A stretch of 64,000 nt of DNA from Streptomyces fragilis (GCF_003112515.1 NZ_BEVZ01000002.1:744001-808000), one strand, 5' to 3'. Counted from the first letter of the stretch, positions 39,733 through 49,033 are shown. The notes: generated by a model not told the origin, from the sequence alone. Program-made: numbers and translations.

Positions 39733-41355
39733 TCAGGCGGCCAGGTGCCCGTACGCGGGCAGCGTGAGGAACTCCTCGTACCGCTCGTCGAGCGCCACCT
39801 TCAGCAGCAGGTCGTGCGCCTCCTGCCAGCGGCCGGCCGCGAACGCCTCCTCGCCCAGCTCGGCCCGGAGGTTCCCCAGCTCCTCGGCGGCGACCTTGCG
39901 CGCCAGCTCCGGGGTGGCCTTCTCGCCGTTCTCGAACTCGACGCCCGCGTTGATCCACTGCCAGATCTGCGAACGGGAGATCTCCGCGGTGGCCGCGTCC
40001 TCCATCAGGTTGAAGATGGCCACCGCCCCCAGACCGCGCAGCCAGGCCTCGATGTACCGCATGCCCACCTGAACCGCGTTGACCAGACCGGCCGAGGTCG
40101 GCCGTGCCTCCAGCGAGTCGACCGCCAGCAGGTCGGCCGCCCGCACCTCGACCTCCTCGCGCAGCCGGTCCTTCTGGTGCGGGCGCTCGCCCAGCACCGC
40201 GTCGAAGGACGCCCGGCACAGCGGCACCAGGTCCGGGTGCGCCACCCAGGAGCCGTCGAAGCCGTCGCCCGCCTCCCGGTCCTTGTCCGCCCGCACCTTC
40301 TCCAGGGCGACCTTGTTGACCTCCTCGTCCCGCCGCGAGGGGATGAACGCGGCCATGCCGCCGATCGCGTGGGCGCCCCGCCGATGGCAGGTGCGCACCA
40401 GCAGTTCGGTGTAGGCGCGCATGAACGGAGCCGTCATGGTGACGGAGTTGCGGTCCGGCAGGACGAACTTCGGCCCGCAGTCACGAAAGTTCTTCACGAT
40501 GGAGAACAGGTAGTCCCAGCGGCCGGCGTTCAGCCCGGAGGCGTGGTCGCGCAGCTCGTAGAGGATCTCCTCCATCTCGTAGGCGGCCGTGATGGTCTCG
40601 ATGAGCACCGTCGCCCGCACCGAGCCCTGCGGGACGCCCAGGGCGTCCTGGGCGTACACGAAGACGTCGTTCCACAGCCGGGCCTCCAGGTGGGACTCCA
40701 GCTTGGGCAGGTAGAAGTACGGGCCCTTGCCCGTCTCCAGCAGCCGACGGGCGTTGTGGAAGAAGTACAGGCCGAAGTCGACCAGGGCGCCCGGCACCTT
40801 CTCGCCGTCGACCTCGAGGTGGCGCTCCTCCAGGTGCCAGCCGCGCGGCCGCATCACCACCGTCGCCAGCTCCGCGTCCGGGCGCAGCGCGTACGACTTG
40901 CCGGAGGCGGGATCGGTGAAGTCGATGTCGCGCGTGTAGGCGTCGATCAGGTTGACCTGGCCGAGCACCACGTTCTCCCAGGTGGGGGAGAGGGCGTCCT
41001 CGAAGTCGGCGAGCCAGATCCGCGCGCCGGAATTCAGCGCGTTGATGGTCATCTTGCGGTCGGTGGGGCCGGTGATCTCGACCCGGCGGTCCAGCAGCGC
41101 GTCGGGACACGGAGCCACGCGCCAGGTGTCGTCGTCACGGATCGCCGCCGTCTCGGGCAGGAAGTCGAGGGAGGCGGTGCGGGCGATCTCCTCGCGGCGC
41201 CGGGCGCGGCGCTCGAGCAGCTCGCTGCGGCGCGGAGCGAAGCGCCGGTGCAGCTCGGCCAGGAAGGCGAGCGCCTCACCGGTCAGGACCTCCTCCTGCC
41301 TGGGCAGCGGCTCGGCGTCGACGACGACGGCCGGGGACGGCGCGGTAGCGGACAT
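39733..41355 (-). CDS. aceB: Malate synthase A
   Basis: A 540-residue malate synthase joining glyoxylate and acetyl-CoA to malate. The family signature VLIETITAAYEMEEILYELRDH followed by LNAGRWDYLFS is intact; WLADFEDALSPTWEN and GMAAFIPSRRDEE are also present. It sits next to the allantoin genes, so it removes the glyoxylate released from ureidoglycolate rather than serving only the glyoxylate shunt (no isocitrate lyase nearby). ATG 41355 has AGGAG 8 bases upstream. A CAACA half-site of the AllR-type box is visible upstream, but no full box. Confidence 0.93.
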   Translation of the reverse strand: MSATAPSPAVVVDAEPLPRQEEVLTGEALAFLAELHRRFAPRRSELLERRARRREEIARTASLDFLPETAAIRDDDTWRVAPCPDALLDRRVEITGPTDRKMTINALNSGARIWLADFEDALSPTWENVVLGQVNLIDAYTRDIDFTDPASGKSYALRPDAELATVVMRPRGWHLEERHLEVDGEKVPGALVDFGLYFFHNARRLLETGKGPYFYLPKLESHLEARLWNDVFVYAQDALGVPQGSVRATVLIETITAAYEMEEILYELRDHASGLNAGRWDYLFSIVKNFRDCGPKFVLPDRNSVTMTAPFMRAYTELLVRTCHRRGAHAIGGMAAFIPSRRDEEVNKVALEKVRADKDREAGDGFDGSWVAHPDLVPLCRASFDAVLGERPHQKDRLREEVEVRAADLLAVDSLEARPTSAGLVNAVQVGMRYIEAWLRGLGAVAIFNLMEDAATAEISRSQIWQWINAGVEFENGEKATPELARKVAAEELGNLRAELGEEAFAAGRWQEAHDLLLKVALDERYEEFLTLPAYGHLAA

Positions 41356-41457
41356 CAGCGGACTCCTTCGGCACGGGCACTTCTGGGCATTCGGCACATC
41401 TGTACGTCAGTACTTCTGGACAGTGGACAACAGTTTCCTCATGGCGGAAAGCCGGGG

Positions 41458-42102
41458 TCAACGCCTGGGCCGCAGCCGGGCCAGATCCGCCACGGTGTCG
41501 ATGTCGTACGGATCGGCCAGGTCCGCGCACTCCACCCGGACGAGCTCCGCCTCGTGCGCTCCCAGGTAGGCACGTGCCCCCTGGTCGCCCACCGCATCCG
41601 CGGCGATGCCCGGCCAGTGCGCCGCGCCGAACAGCACCGGATGGCCGCGCGCCCCGGCGTACGCCGCCGACACGAGCGCCCCCGGAAGCTCCCGAGCCCC
41701 CTCGGCGAGAGCCGCCTCCCGCACGCGCCGCACGGCCGGCGCTCCGATGCCGGGCTGGTCCACCAGCAGGACCAGCGCGGCCTCGGCGCCGGTCCCCTCC
41801 AGCGAGGCGAGTCCGGCCCGTAGCGACGCCCCCATGCCCTGCTGCCAGTCGGGGCTGTCGACCAGGACGCAGCCGGGCAGGCGGGCCCGCGCCCGTACCT
41901 CCTCGGCGCCGGCCCCGAGGACCACGTGGACACGCGCGCAGCCGCCGGCGCGCAGGGCGTGGGCGGCCCGCTCCACCAAGAGGGCGCCGCGGTCCTCCAG
42001 CAGGGCCTTGGGACGGCCCCCCAACCGCCGCCCGCCGCCCGCGGCGAGCAGCAGTCCGACGACCTTCTCGGTGGCCTCCGGGGCCTGGTGAGCTCCTGTC
42101 AT
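41458..42102 (-). CDS. MobA-like nucleotidyltransferase (molybdenum cofactor cytidylyltransferase type)
   Basis: A 214-residue GT-A-like nucleotidyltransferase. The CTP/GTP-binding loop is LLLAAGGGRRLGGRPKALL; the metal site is VLLVDQPGIGAPAV, and GHPVLF and GDQGARAYL follow. This matches MocA/CoxC-type cytidylyltransferases that finish the molybdenum cofactor of xanthine dehydrogenases. Xanthine dehydrogenase would deliver urate to the pathway encoded in this window; its structural genes are not here. The gene ends about 100 bases before the malate synthase start. ATG 42102. Confidence 0.87.
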   Translation of the reverse strand: MTGAHQAPEATEKVVGLLLAAGGGRRLGGRPKALLEDRGALLVERAAHALRAGGCARVHVVLGAGAEEVRARARLPGCVLVDSPDWQQGMGASLRAGLASLEGTGAEAALVLLVDQPGIGAPAVRRVREAALAEGARELPGALVSAAYAGARGHPVLFGAAHWPGIAADAVGDQGARAYLGAHEAELVRVECADLADPYDIDTVADLARLRPRR

Positions 42103-42388
42103 GGGTATTGCTTACCTGACCTGGGCGAACGGCGTGGTGGGCCTGTGGACAACCGGCAGCTTCGTTGCCGGGAGTGAACCCTATGGGTGGAATTTGTCGC
42201 CATGGAGTGGCGCGAGCGCGGCGGGGTGGCGTTTACTGGCTGCCCCGCTCGTCGGCGCCTGACCAGTGCCGTGCGCGGGAGGGGTCGCGCAGGAGCGAGC
42301 GCATGATCTGCGCGACGGCTGGTGGCCCTGGTTCCCAGGGGAGTCGACGTGCGAAACGGTGCCGGCCGACGACGTGAGGGGGAGTGCG

Positions 42389-42706
42389 GTGTTGCGGAGT
42401 TTGGAACGTCCGCCGGCCGACGGCCGGGGTGAGGACCCGCGGGTGGCGGGGCTGAAGGCCGCCGTGGCGCGGCTGCGGCGGGAGTTGGCGTCCTATCGGG
42501 TGGAGTTCACGGATCGGGCGGTCGCCGAGGAGGAGATCGCGGGTCTCGCCGCGCTCGCGGCCGAGGGTTCGCCCGACCCGGCCCGGCTGCGGCGTTCGCT
42601 GCTGCTGATCGCGAGTGCGGTCGGATCCGTCTCGGCCCTCGCCGGCGGCATGCGCGACGTCCGCCACGCGGTGGAGCGGTTCGACTCCCCGGCTGCGACG
42701 GTCTGA
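42389..42706 (+). CDS. DUF5955 family protein
   Basis: A 105-residue helical protein: EDPRVAGLKAAVARLRRELASYRVEFTDRAVAEEEIAGLAALAAEGSPDPARLRRSLLLIASAVGSVSALAGGMRDVRHAVERF is the DUF5955 pattern, with a pair of helices, an acidic hinge and a Leu/Ala-rich end. GTG 42389 follows GGGGGAG with 4-5 bases spacing. The role is unknown. The same helical layout occurs at the C-terminus of the gene at 59851-60279. The 286 bases before it (42103-42388) contain its promoter region and nothing else recognisable. Confidence 0.75.
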   Translation: MLRSLERPPADGRGEDPRVAGLKAAVARLRRELASYRVEFTDRAVAEEEIAGLAALAAEGSPDPARLRRSLLLIASAVGSVSALAGGMRDVRHAVERFDSPAATV

Positions 42707-43106
42707 CGGGCCGACCGCGGGCCGGCCACGTGGCAGGACCGTGGTGGTGCCGGCCGGCCCGGGTTTCCGTCGGCGGAGACCTGGGCCAGGCTGTCCGACC
42801 GTCGGGGCACGCGGGACGCGGCATGTGTGACGGGGTGGCCGGTAGGGCCGGGCAGGCTGCCCGCGTGCCGGAGGTCCCATCTCGACGGGGGTCCGCCGGG
42901 GCCGACGCCGGGCGGCTGCCCCGCAACGCCTGGCCGAGGGGCCGCCGGGGTGCGGTGCCTCAAGGGGTGTCGGGGCGTCGCCCGAAGTGGTGTCCGCCCG
43001 CCGGACTGCCCGCCGAGGCAACAGCGGCGCGGACCGCCCGCCGAGGCCACAGCGGCACGGGTCGCGCAGGCGGGGGCCCTTGCGGCGCGGGCACCTGCGG
43101 CGGAGG
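42707..43106. other. 400-base region with no supported gene
   Basis: No credible protein is present on either strand. A direct repeat of about 31 bases (GCCCGCCGAGGCxACAGCGGC core) occurs twice around 43003-43060. The rest is G-rich simple sequence and may be eroded coding DNA between the DUF5955 and AllR genes. Confidence 0.55.
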
Positions 43107-43880
43107 TCACGGTGTGGGGGCTGCCCCCCGCAGGGTCTCGCCCAGTTCGGCGGCCACCGCCCGCAGCACCGGCACGATCCGCTCCGTCGCCTCGTCGGTG
43201 AGGCGTCCCGCCGGGCCGGACACCGACAGCGCCGTCCGGGTGGGCGAGCCGGGGACCGCCACCGCCAGGCAACGGACGCCGACCTCCTGCTCGTTGTCGT
43301 CCACCGCGAAGCCGGCCCGCCGGACCTCCTCCAGCGCCGCGAGGAAGGCGTCGGGCGTGGTGATGGTCCGGTCCGTCGCCGCCGGCATCCCGGTGCGGGC
43401 CAGCAGCGCCCGCACCTCCTGCGGCGAGGAGTCCGCCAGCAGCGCCTTGCCCACGCCGGTGGAGTGCGGCAGCACCCGACGGCCCACCTCGGTGAACATC
43501 CGCATCGAGTGCCGGGACGGCGCTTGGGCCACGTACACCACCTCGTCGCCGTCCAGCAGCGCCATGTTGGCGGTCTCCCCGGTCTCCTCGACCAGCCGGG
43601 CCAGGTACGGCCGCGCCCACGAGCCCAGCAGCCGCGACGCGGACTCGCCCAGCCGGATCAGCCGCGGCCCGAGCGCGTACCGGCGGCTCGGCTGCTGCCG
43701 GACGTAGCCGCAGGTCACCAGGGTGCGCATCAGGCGGTGGATGGTCGGCAGGGGCAGTCCGCTGTCCGTCGCCAGTTCGCTCAGGCCGACCTCGCCACCC
43801 GCGTCCGCCATCCGCTCCAGCAGGTCGAAGGCGCGCTCGAGGGACTGGACCGATCCGCTCGGTGAGCTGGGCGTCGGCAC
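43107..43880 (-). CDS. allR: IclR family regulator of allantoin use (AllR-like)
   Basis: A 257-residue IclR regulator. The N-terminal winged helix is VQSLERAFDLLERMADAGGEVGLSELATDSGLPLPTIHRLMRTLVTCGYV; the C-terminal ligand domain has GKALLADSSPQEV, VDDNEQEVGVRCLAVAVPG and ALSVSGPAGRL. S. coelicolor AllR is a known IclR repressor of allantoin genes; the same location (divergent to allantoinase) and the palindromic site between them support the assignment. GTG 43880 has AAAGGA 8 bases upstream; earlier codons lie in low-complexity leader sequence and the operator. Confidence 0.88.
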   Translation of the reverse strand: MPTPSSPSGSVQSLERAFDLLERMADAGGEVGLSELATDSGLPLPTIHRLMRTLVTCGYVRQQPSRRYALGPRLIRLGESASRLLGSWARPYLARLVEETGETANMALLDGDEVVYVAQAPSRHSMRMFTEVGRRVLPHSTGVGKALLADSSPQEVRALLARTGMPAATDRTITTPDAFLAALEEVRRAGFAVDDNEQEVGVRCLAVAVPGSPTRTALSVSGPAGRLTDEATERIVPVLRAVAAELGETLRGAAPTP

Positions 43881-43989
43881 GGGCGTGGTCCTTTCGACCG
43901 GAGTCCGGAACGGGGGAAGCGTAGCCGCACCGCGCGGCGGGGCGGTGTCGGCCGGTGGCTCTTGACGGGGCGCGGGCGCGAAGGAATCC

Positions 43990-44006
43990 TTCAACAAATC
44001 GTTGAA
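43990..44006. promoter_or_regulatory. AllR-type operator between allR and allB
   Basis: TTCAACAAATCGTTGAA is an almost perfect 17-bp palindrome between the divergent regulator and allantoinase starts. It shares 15 of 17 bases with the site at 19997-20013 before the urate operon. Confidence 0.75.
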
Positions 44007-44059
44007 GCGCGCCGGTTCACCCGGTCCGGCGCGCGGAGCGGGAGAGGGGGGCCGTCCTC

Positions 44060-45412
44060 GTGCCCGAAGCACCTGCGCCCGGCACGGAACTGGTGGTGCG
44101 TTCCACCCGCGTGGTCACCCCCGCGGGGATCCGGCCCGCCTCCGTCATGGTCTCCGTCTCCCGCGGAGTGATCACGGACGTGGTCGGCCACGACGCCCCC
44201 GTCCCGGCCGGCGCCCGCCTCGAGGACCTGGGCGACCTCGCCCTCCTCCCGGGCCTGGTCGACACCCACGTCCACGTGAACGACCCCGGCCGTGAGCACT
44301 GGGAGGGCTTCTGGACCGCCACCCGCGCCGCCGCGGCCGGCGGCGTCACGACCCTGATCGACATGCCGCTCAACTCCCTCCCGCCGACCACCACCCCGCG
44401 CCACCTCGAGATCAAGCGGGAGGCCGCCCGGGGCCGCGTCCATGTCGACGTCGGCTTCTGGGGCGGCGCCGTGCCCGCCAACGCGGGCGGACTCCGCCCC
44501 CTCCACGAGGCCGGCGTCTTCGGCTTCAAGGCATTCCTCTCGCCCTCCGGCGTCGAGGAGTTCCCCGAGCTCGACCTCGGAGAACTGGCCCGCGCCATGG
44601 ACGAGATCGCCGCCTTCGACGGGCTGCTGGTCGTGCACGCCGAGGATCCGCACCGTCTCGCCGAGGCTCCGCCCTGCGGCGGCCCCCGGTACGCCGACTT
44701 CCTGGCCTCCCGGCCCCGCGGGTCCGAGGACAGCGCCGTCGCCCAGGTCCTCGCCCTGGCGCGCGAGTCCGGCGTCCGGGTGCACATCCTGCACCTGTCC
44801 TCCGCCGGCGCCCTGCCCCTGGTCGCGGCCGCCCGGGCCGCCGGGACCCGGGTCACCGCGGAGACCTGCCCGCACTACCTGACCCTCACCGCGGAGGAGG
44901 TCCCCGACGGGGCCGCCGAGTTCAAGTGCTGCCCCCCGATCCGTGAAGCGGCCAACCAGGACCTGCTCTGGCGGGGCCTCGCCGACGGCACCGTCGACTG
45001 CGTGGTCACCGACCACTCCCCGTCCACCGCCGACCTGAAGACCGCGGACTTCGCCACGGCCTGGGGCGGCATCTCCGGTCTGCAGCTCAGCCTGTCCGCC
45101 GTCTGGACCGAGGCACGCCGCCGCGGGCACGGACTGGATGACGTGGTGCGCTGGATGTCCGCACGCACCGCCGCCCTCGCCGGGCTGGAGCGCAAGGGAA
45201 CGCTCGCCGCGGGCCGCGACGCCGACCTCGTCGCGTTCGACCCGGACGCCTCGTTCACCGTCGACCCGGCCGGACTCCAGCACCGCAACCCGATCACCGC
45301 CTACGCCGGCCGCACCCTGCGGGGCGTCGTCCGTTCCACCTGGCTGCGCGGGCGGAGGATCCACCGGGACGGCTCGTTCACCGGCCCCCGCGGACACCTG
45401 CTGGACCGCTGA
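44060..45412 (+). CDS. allB: Allantoinase
   Basis: A 450-residue cyclic amidohydrolase opening allantoin to allantoate. The binuclear metal site is built by [16 protein letters not shown], the carboxylated lysine of [21 protein letters not shown] and the Asp of VVTDHSPS, all intact. [18 protein letters not shown] is the family marker. Length matches AllB. GTG 44060 has GGAGAGGGGGG upstream. It is divergent to allR and followed after 52 bases by allantoicase; the predicted operator overlaps its promoter. Confidence 0.95.
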   Translation: MPEAPAPGTELVVRSTRVVTPAGIRPASVMVSVSRGVITDVVGHDAPVPAGARLEDLGDLALLPGLVDTHVHVNDPGREHWEGFWTATRAAAAGGVTTLIDMPLNSLPPTTTPRHLEIKREAARGRVHVDVGFWGGAVPANAGGLRPLHEAGVFGFKAFLSPSGVEEFPELDLGELARAMDEIAAFDGLLVVHAEDPHRLAEAPPCGGPRYADFLASRPRGSEDSAVAQVLALARESGVRVHILHLSSAGALPLVAAARAAGTRVTAETCPHYLTLTAEEVPDGAAEFKCCPPIREAANQDLLWRGLADGTVDCVVTDHSPSTADLKTADFATAWGGISGLQLSLSAVWTEARRRGHGLDDVVRWMSARTAALAGLERKGTLAAGRDADLVAFDPDASFTVDPAGLQHRNPITAYAGRTLRGVVRSTWLRGRRIHRDGSFTGPRGHLLDR

Positions 45413-45464
45413 CCGACCGCCTGCCGCACCGTCGACCGCAAGCCAGAAAGGCAGGACCCCTCCC

Positions 45465-46580
45465 GTGACGGCGATCCCCCGCTTCACCGGCCCCGCCGAG
45501 CCCTACCGGGGCGGCGACCCCTACGCCGACCACCGCACGGCCGCGTTCCCCTTCTCCGGCCTGCCCGACCTTGCGGACCGCCGGCTGGGGGCGGCCGTCA
45601 TCGCCGCAAACGACGAGTTCTTCGCCCCCCGGGAGAACCTGCTGCTGCCAGGGCCCGCCGTCTTCGAGCCGGACGTCTTCGGCCACAAGGGCAAGGTGAT
45701 GGACGGCTGGGAGACCCGCAGGCGCCGCGGCGCCTGCGCCGAGGACCCCTGGCCCGCGGCCGACGACCACGACTGGGCGCTGGTCCGCCTCGGCGCCCCC
45801 GGCGTGGTGCGCGGCGTCGTGGTGGACACCGCCCACTTCCGCGGCAACCACCCGCAGGACGTCTCCGTCGAGGGCGCCGCCCTGCCGGGCACGCCGTCGC
45901 CCGGGGAACTGCTGGCCGACGGCGTGCCGTGGACCACGCTGGTGCCGCGCACCCCCGTCGGCGGCCACGCGGCCAACGGCTTCGAGGTGTCCGTGCAGCA
46001 GCGCTTCACCCATCTCCGGGTGCGCCAGTACCCCGACGGCGGCATCGCGCGGCTGCGGGTCCACGGCGAGGTCGTCCCCGACCCGGGGTGGCTGACGGCG
46101 CTGGGCGTCTTCGACGTCGTCGCGCTCGCCAACGGCGGCGTGGTCGAGGACGTCTCCGACCGCTTCTACTCCCCGGCCTTCCACACGATCCTGCCCGGCC
46201 GGTCGTCCCGGATGGACGAGGGCTGGGAGACCCGGCGGCGGCGCGACCGCGGCCACGACTGGATCACCTACCGGCTCGCGGCCCAGGCGGCGGTGCGGGC
46301 CGTCGAGATCGACACCGCCTGTCTCAAGGGCAACAGCGCCGGCTGGGCGTCCGTCTCCCTGCGCGACGGCGAGGGCGGCCCGTGGAACGAGATCGTTCCC
46401 CGCACCCGGCTCCAGCCCGACACCGTTCACCGCTTCGTCCTGCCCGGTCCGGCCACCGGCACCCACGCGCGCATCGACGTCCACCCGGACGGCGGAATCT
46501 CCCGTCTCCGCCTCCACGGCGCCCTGACCCCGGCGGGCGCCCGGGCCCTCACCGCCCGGATGCGCGAACCGGGCCGCTGA
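45465..46580 (+). CDS. alc: Allantoicase
   Basis: A 371-residue allantoicase converting allantoate to ureidoglycolate and urea. It is made of two repeated halves: FAPRENLLLPGPAVFEPDVFGHKGKVMDGWETRRRR near residue 50 and FYSPAFHTILPGRSSRMDEGWETRRRR near 235. Each is followed by the metal-site region (VVVDTAHFRGNHPQDVSVEG and VEIDTACLKGNSAGW) and VRQYPDGGIARLR or HPDGGISRLR. GTG 45465 has an AGGA ribosome site. Ureidoglycolate must be split by another enzyme, not in the window, to give glyoxylate for malate synthase. Confidence 0.94.
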   Translation: MTAIPRFTGPAEPYRGGDPYADHRTAAFPFSGLPDLADRRLGAAVIAANDEFFAPRENLLLPGPAVFEPDVFGHKGKVMDGWETRRRRGACAEDPWPAADDHDWALVRLGAPGVVRGVVVDTAHFRGNHPQDVSVEGAALPGTPSPGELLADGVPWTTLVPRTPVGGHAANGFEVSVQQRFTHLRVRQYPDGGIARLRVHGEVVPDPGWLTALGVFDVVALANGGVVEDVSDRFYSPAFHTILPGRSSRMDEGWETRRRRDRGHDWITYRLAAQAAVRAVEIDTACLKGNSAGWASVSLRDGEGGPWNEIVPRTRLQPDTVHRFVLPGPATGTHARIDVHPDGGISRLRLHGALTPAGARALTARMREPGR

Positions 46581-46681
46581 CGGCCGCGCGCCACACCGTT
46601 CCCGGAACTCGCCGTGCCTCCCGCCCGTTCCACGAGCCGGGGGGCACGGGGCGCCCCCGAACCGACGCACAGGGGGATCCG

Positions 46682-47863
46682 ATGACGGACGTGGTGGACC
46701 TTCGGCAGTACGGCGAGGGCTTCCGGGCCGACCCGCACCCGGTCTACGCCGAGTTACGGCGGCGCGGGCCGGTGCACCGGGTGATGCTGCCGGCGCCCGA
46801 CGAGTACGAGACCTGGCTGATCGTGGGCCACGAGGAGGCGCGCGCCGCGCTCGCCGACCCGCGGCTGTCCAAGGACCCGGAGAAGCTGGGCTCCAGCAGG
46901 TTCGAAGGTGACCCGGTGGGCAAGCACATGCTCGCCTGCGACCCGCCCCAGCACACCAGACTGCGCACCCTGGTCTCCAGGGCGTTCACACCCCGCCGGG
47001 TCGAGGCGATGCGCCCGCGCATCCAGGAGATCACCGACGAACTGCTCGACCGGATGCTCCCCGCGGGCCGCGCGGACCTCGTCGAGGCGCTCTCCTACCC
47101 GCTGCCCATAGCGGTGATCTGCGAGCTCCTCGGCGTCCCGGACGGCGACCGCGCCGACTTCCGCGCCATGTCCGGCAACGCCGTCGCGCCCGCCACCGAT
47201 GCCGACCGGCAGAAGGCCGCCGAGGCCTTCGGCACGTACCTCACGGAACTGATCGCGGACAAGCGGGCCGCCGGGCCCGGCGACGACCTGCTGAGCGAAC
47301 TGGTCGAGGTCGCCGGCGACGACGGCGACCGCCTCTCCGACCGGGAGCTCATCGGCATGGCCTTCGTGCTGCTGCTCGCCGGACACGAGACCACGGTCAA
47401 CCTGATCACCAGCGGCGTCCACGCCCTGCTCACCCACCCCGACCAGCTCGCGCTGCTGCGCGAGGACATGGGGCTGCTCGAGGGAGCCGTCGAGGAGACC
47501 CTGCGCTACGAGGGCCCGGTCGAGACGGCCACCTTCCGCTTCGCGGCCGAGCCGCTGGAGGTGGCCGGCGTGCCCTTCGCCCGGGGCGACCAGGTGATGA
47601 TCGGCCTCGCCGCGGCCAACCGCGACCCGGGCCGCCACCTCGACCCCAACCGCTTCGACATACGCCGGGTGAGCACCGGGCACCTGGCCTTCGGCCACGG
47701 CATCCACTTCTGCCTGGGCGCGCCGCTGGCCCGGCTGGAGGCCCGGATCGCCATCGGGTCCCTGCTGCGGCGCGCCCCCCGTCTCGCCCTCGACGGCCCG
47801 CCCGGCGAGTGGCTCCCCGGCATGCTCGTCCGCGGCCTGCGCTCCCTGCCGGTGCGGTGGTGA
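46682..47863 (+). CDS. Cytochrome P450 (class I bacterial type)
   Basis: A 393-residue cytochrome P450. Motifs: the I-helix oxygen site LLLAGHETTVNLI, the K-helix EETLRYEGP (ExxR), and the heme loop FGHGIHFCLGAPLAR with the cysteine ligand. The PPQHTRLRTLVSRAFTPRRVE and FDIRR regions are also normal. It resembles CYP107-like (macrolide or steroid tailoring) enzymes, but the substrate is not readable and no ferredoxin gene is adjacent. ATG 46682 has GGGGG upstream. It follows allantoicase by about 100 bases in the same direction. Confidence 0.92.
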   Translation: MTDVVDLRQYGEGFRADPHPVYAELRRRGPVHRVMLPAPDEYETWLIVGHEEARAALADPRLSKDPEKLGSSRFEGDPVGKHMLACDPPQHTRLRTLVSRAFTPRRVEAMRPRIQEITDELLDRMLPAGRADLVEALSYPLPIAVICELLGVPDGDRADFRAMSGNAVAPATDADRQKAAEAFGTYLTELIADKRAAGPGDDLLSELVEVAGDDGDRLSDRELIGMAFVLLLAGHETTVNLITSGVHALLTHPDQLALLREDMGLLEGAVEETLRYEGPVETATFRFAAEPLEVAGVPFARGDQVMIGLAAANRDPGRHLDPNRFDIRRVSTGHLAFGHGIHFCLGAPLARLEARIAIGSLLRRAPRLALDGPPGEWLPGMLVRGLRSLPVRW

Positions 47864-47960
47864 CGCACGCCGCGGTACCGGTGCCGGTGACGGGCCGGCG
47901 ACCGGACGGGGGAGGTGGGGCGGCCGCCGCGGCACGCCGCGGGGGCGCGCCGCCACGGGG

Positions 47961-48971
47961 TCAGTACAGGCCGGAGGGGATCTCGCCGAGGTGGACGGGG
48001 CGCCGCTCCCGGCGGGAGAGCTCGCAGGCCTCCGCGACGCGCAGCGCCTCCAGCGCCTGCCGGCCGTCGCACGGATTGGGCCGGACGCCGCGCACCACGT
48101 CCAGGAAGGTGTACAGCTCCGCCTGGTAGGCCGGGGCGAACCGCTCCAGGAAGCCGGACCACGGCTTCTCCGCCGCCGCCGGGCCGCTCGGTCCGGCGGA
48201 GAAGAACGGCGTGCGCTCGTCGAGGCCCACCACGATCTGGTCCAGCTCCCCGGCCAGCTCCATCCGCTGGTCGTAGCCCGCGCCGTTCAGCCGGGTCCCG
48301 GTCACCGTGGCCAGCGTCCCGTCGTCCAGGGTGAGGATCACGGCCCCGGTGTCCACCTCCCCGGCGTCCCGGAACATCGAGGGCCCGGCGGCCGACCCGG
48401 CGGCGTACACCTCGGCCACCTCGCGGCCGGTCACCCAGCGCAGCGAGTCGAAGTCGTGGATCAGCACGTCCCGGTACAGCCCGCCGGACAGCGCCAGATG
48501 CTCCGCGGGCGGCGGCGCGGGCTCGGCGGACAGGGCCCGCACCGTGTGCAGCCGCCCCAGCCTGCCGTTCCACACCGCCTCCTGCGCGGCCACGTGCGCC
48601 GCGTCGAAGCGACGCTGGAACCCCATCTGCAGCACCGTGCCCGCCGCCTCCACGTCGGCGATCGCCTCCCTCGTGGACCGCAGGTCCAGCGCTATCGGCT
48701 TCTCGCAGAACGCCGGCAGCCCGTACCGCGCGGCGCGCCGGATCAGGTCGGAGTGCGCCGACGTCGCCGCGGTGATGACCACCGCGTCGACGCCCCAGCT
48801 GAAGACCTCGTTCACACCGGGCGCCACCGTCGCCCCCAGCCGCTGGGCGATCTCGTGGGCCCGGTTCTGGTCCGTGTCGGTGACGACCAGGGATCCCACC
48901 TCGCTGTGCCGGCTGAGGACGTGGGCGTGCAGGGCCCCGATCCGTCCCGTCCCGATGACTCCGATGCGCAT
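47961..48971 (-). CDS. Gfo/Idh/MocA family oxidoreductase (inositol 2-dehydrogenase-like)
   Basis: A 336-residue NAD(P)-dependent dehydrogenase. The Rossmann loop is GVIGTGRIGALHA, the cofactor-binding EKPIALDLR follows, and the catalytic-domain GGLYRDVLIHDFDSLRW holds the conserved His/Asp pair. It most resembles myo-inositol or scyllo-inositol 2-dehydrogenases (IolG). It diverges from a sugar ABC operon (substrate-binding lipoprotein at 49303), with two palindromes in the shared upstream region, so one regulator probably controls import and oxidation of the same polyol or sugar. ATG 48971 lies in an AT-rich stretch (GGACAAAAA on the plus strand). Confidence 0.88.
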   Translation of the reverse strand: MRIGVIGTGRIGALHAHVLSRHSEVGSLVVTDTDQNRAHEIAQRLGATVAPGVNEVFSWGVDAVVITAATSAHSDLIRRAARYGLPAFCEKPIALDLRSTREAIADVEAAGTVLQMGFQRRFDAAHVAAQEAVWNGRLGRLHTVRALSAEPAPPPAEHLALSGGLYRDVLIHDFDSLRWVTGREVAEVYAAGSAAGPSMFRDAGEVDTGAVILTLDDGTLATVTGTRLNGAGYDQRMELAGELDQIVVGLDERTPFFSAGPSGPAAAEKPWSGFLERFAPAYQAELYTFLDVVRGVRPNPCDGRQALEALRVAEACELSRRERRPVHLGEIPSGLY

Positions 48972-48994
48972 GAGGACAAAAAATGGCCCTCACC

Positions 48995-49007
48995 TGACGT
49001 GATGTCA
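48995..49007. promoter_or_regulatory. Small palindrome near the oxidoreductase promoter
   Basis: TGACGTGATGTCA is an imperfect inverted repeat (5 of 6 arm positions match) about 25 bases upstream of the oxidoreductase start. A LacI/GntR-type repressor site is possible. Confidence 0.4.
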
Positions 49008-49013
49008 AAGCGC

Positions 49014-49033
49014 ATGTCCGTTTGACCGGACAT
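49014..49033. promoter_or_regulatory. Perfect inverted repeat (ATGTCCG-N6-CGGACAT)
   Basis: ATGTCCG (49014-49020) and CGGACAT (49027-49033) form a perfect 7-bp inverted repeat with a 6-base spacer, next to the weaker palindrome at 48995. It lies between the oxidoreductase and ABC-operon starts; no regulator gene is adjacent. Confidence 0.55.

Noticed and set aside
41420..41440. Possible AllR box at the malate synthase promoter
   Set aside because: Only a CAACA core is visible and symmetry is poor, so no feature was called.
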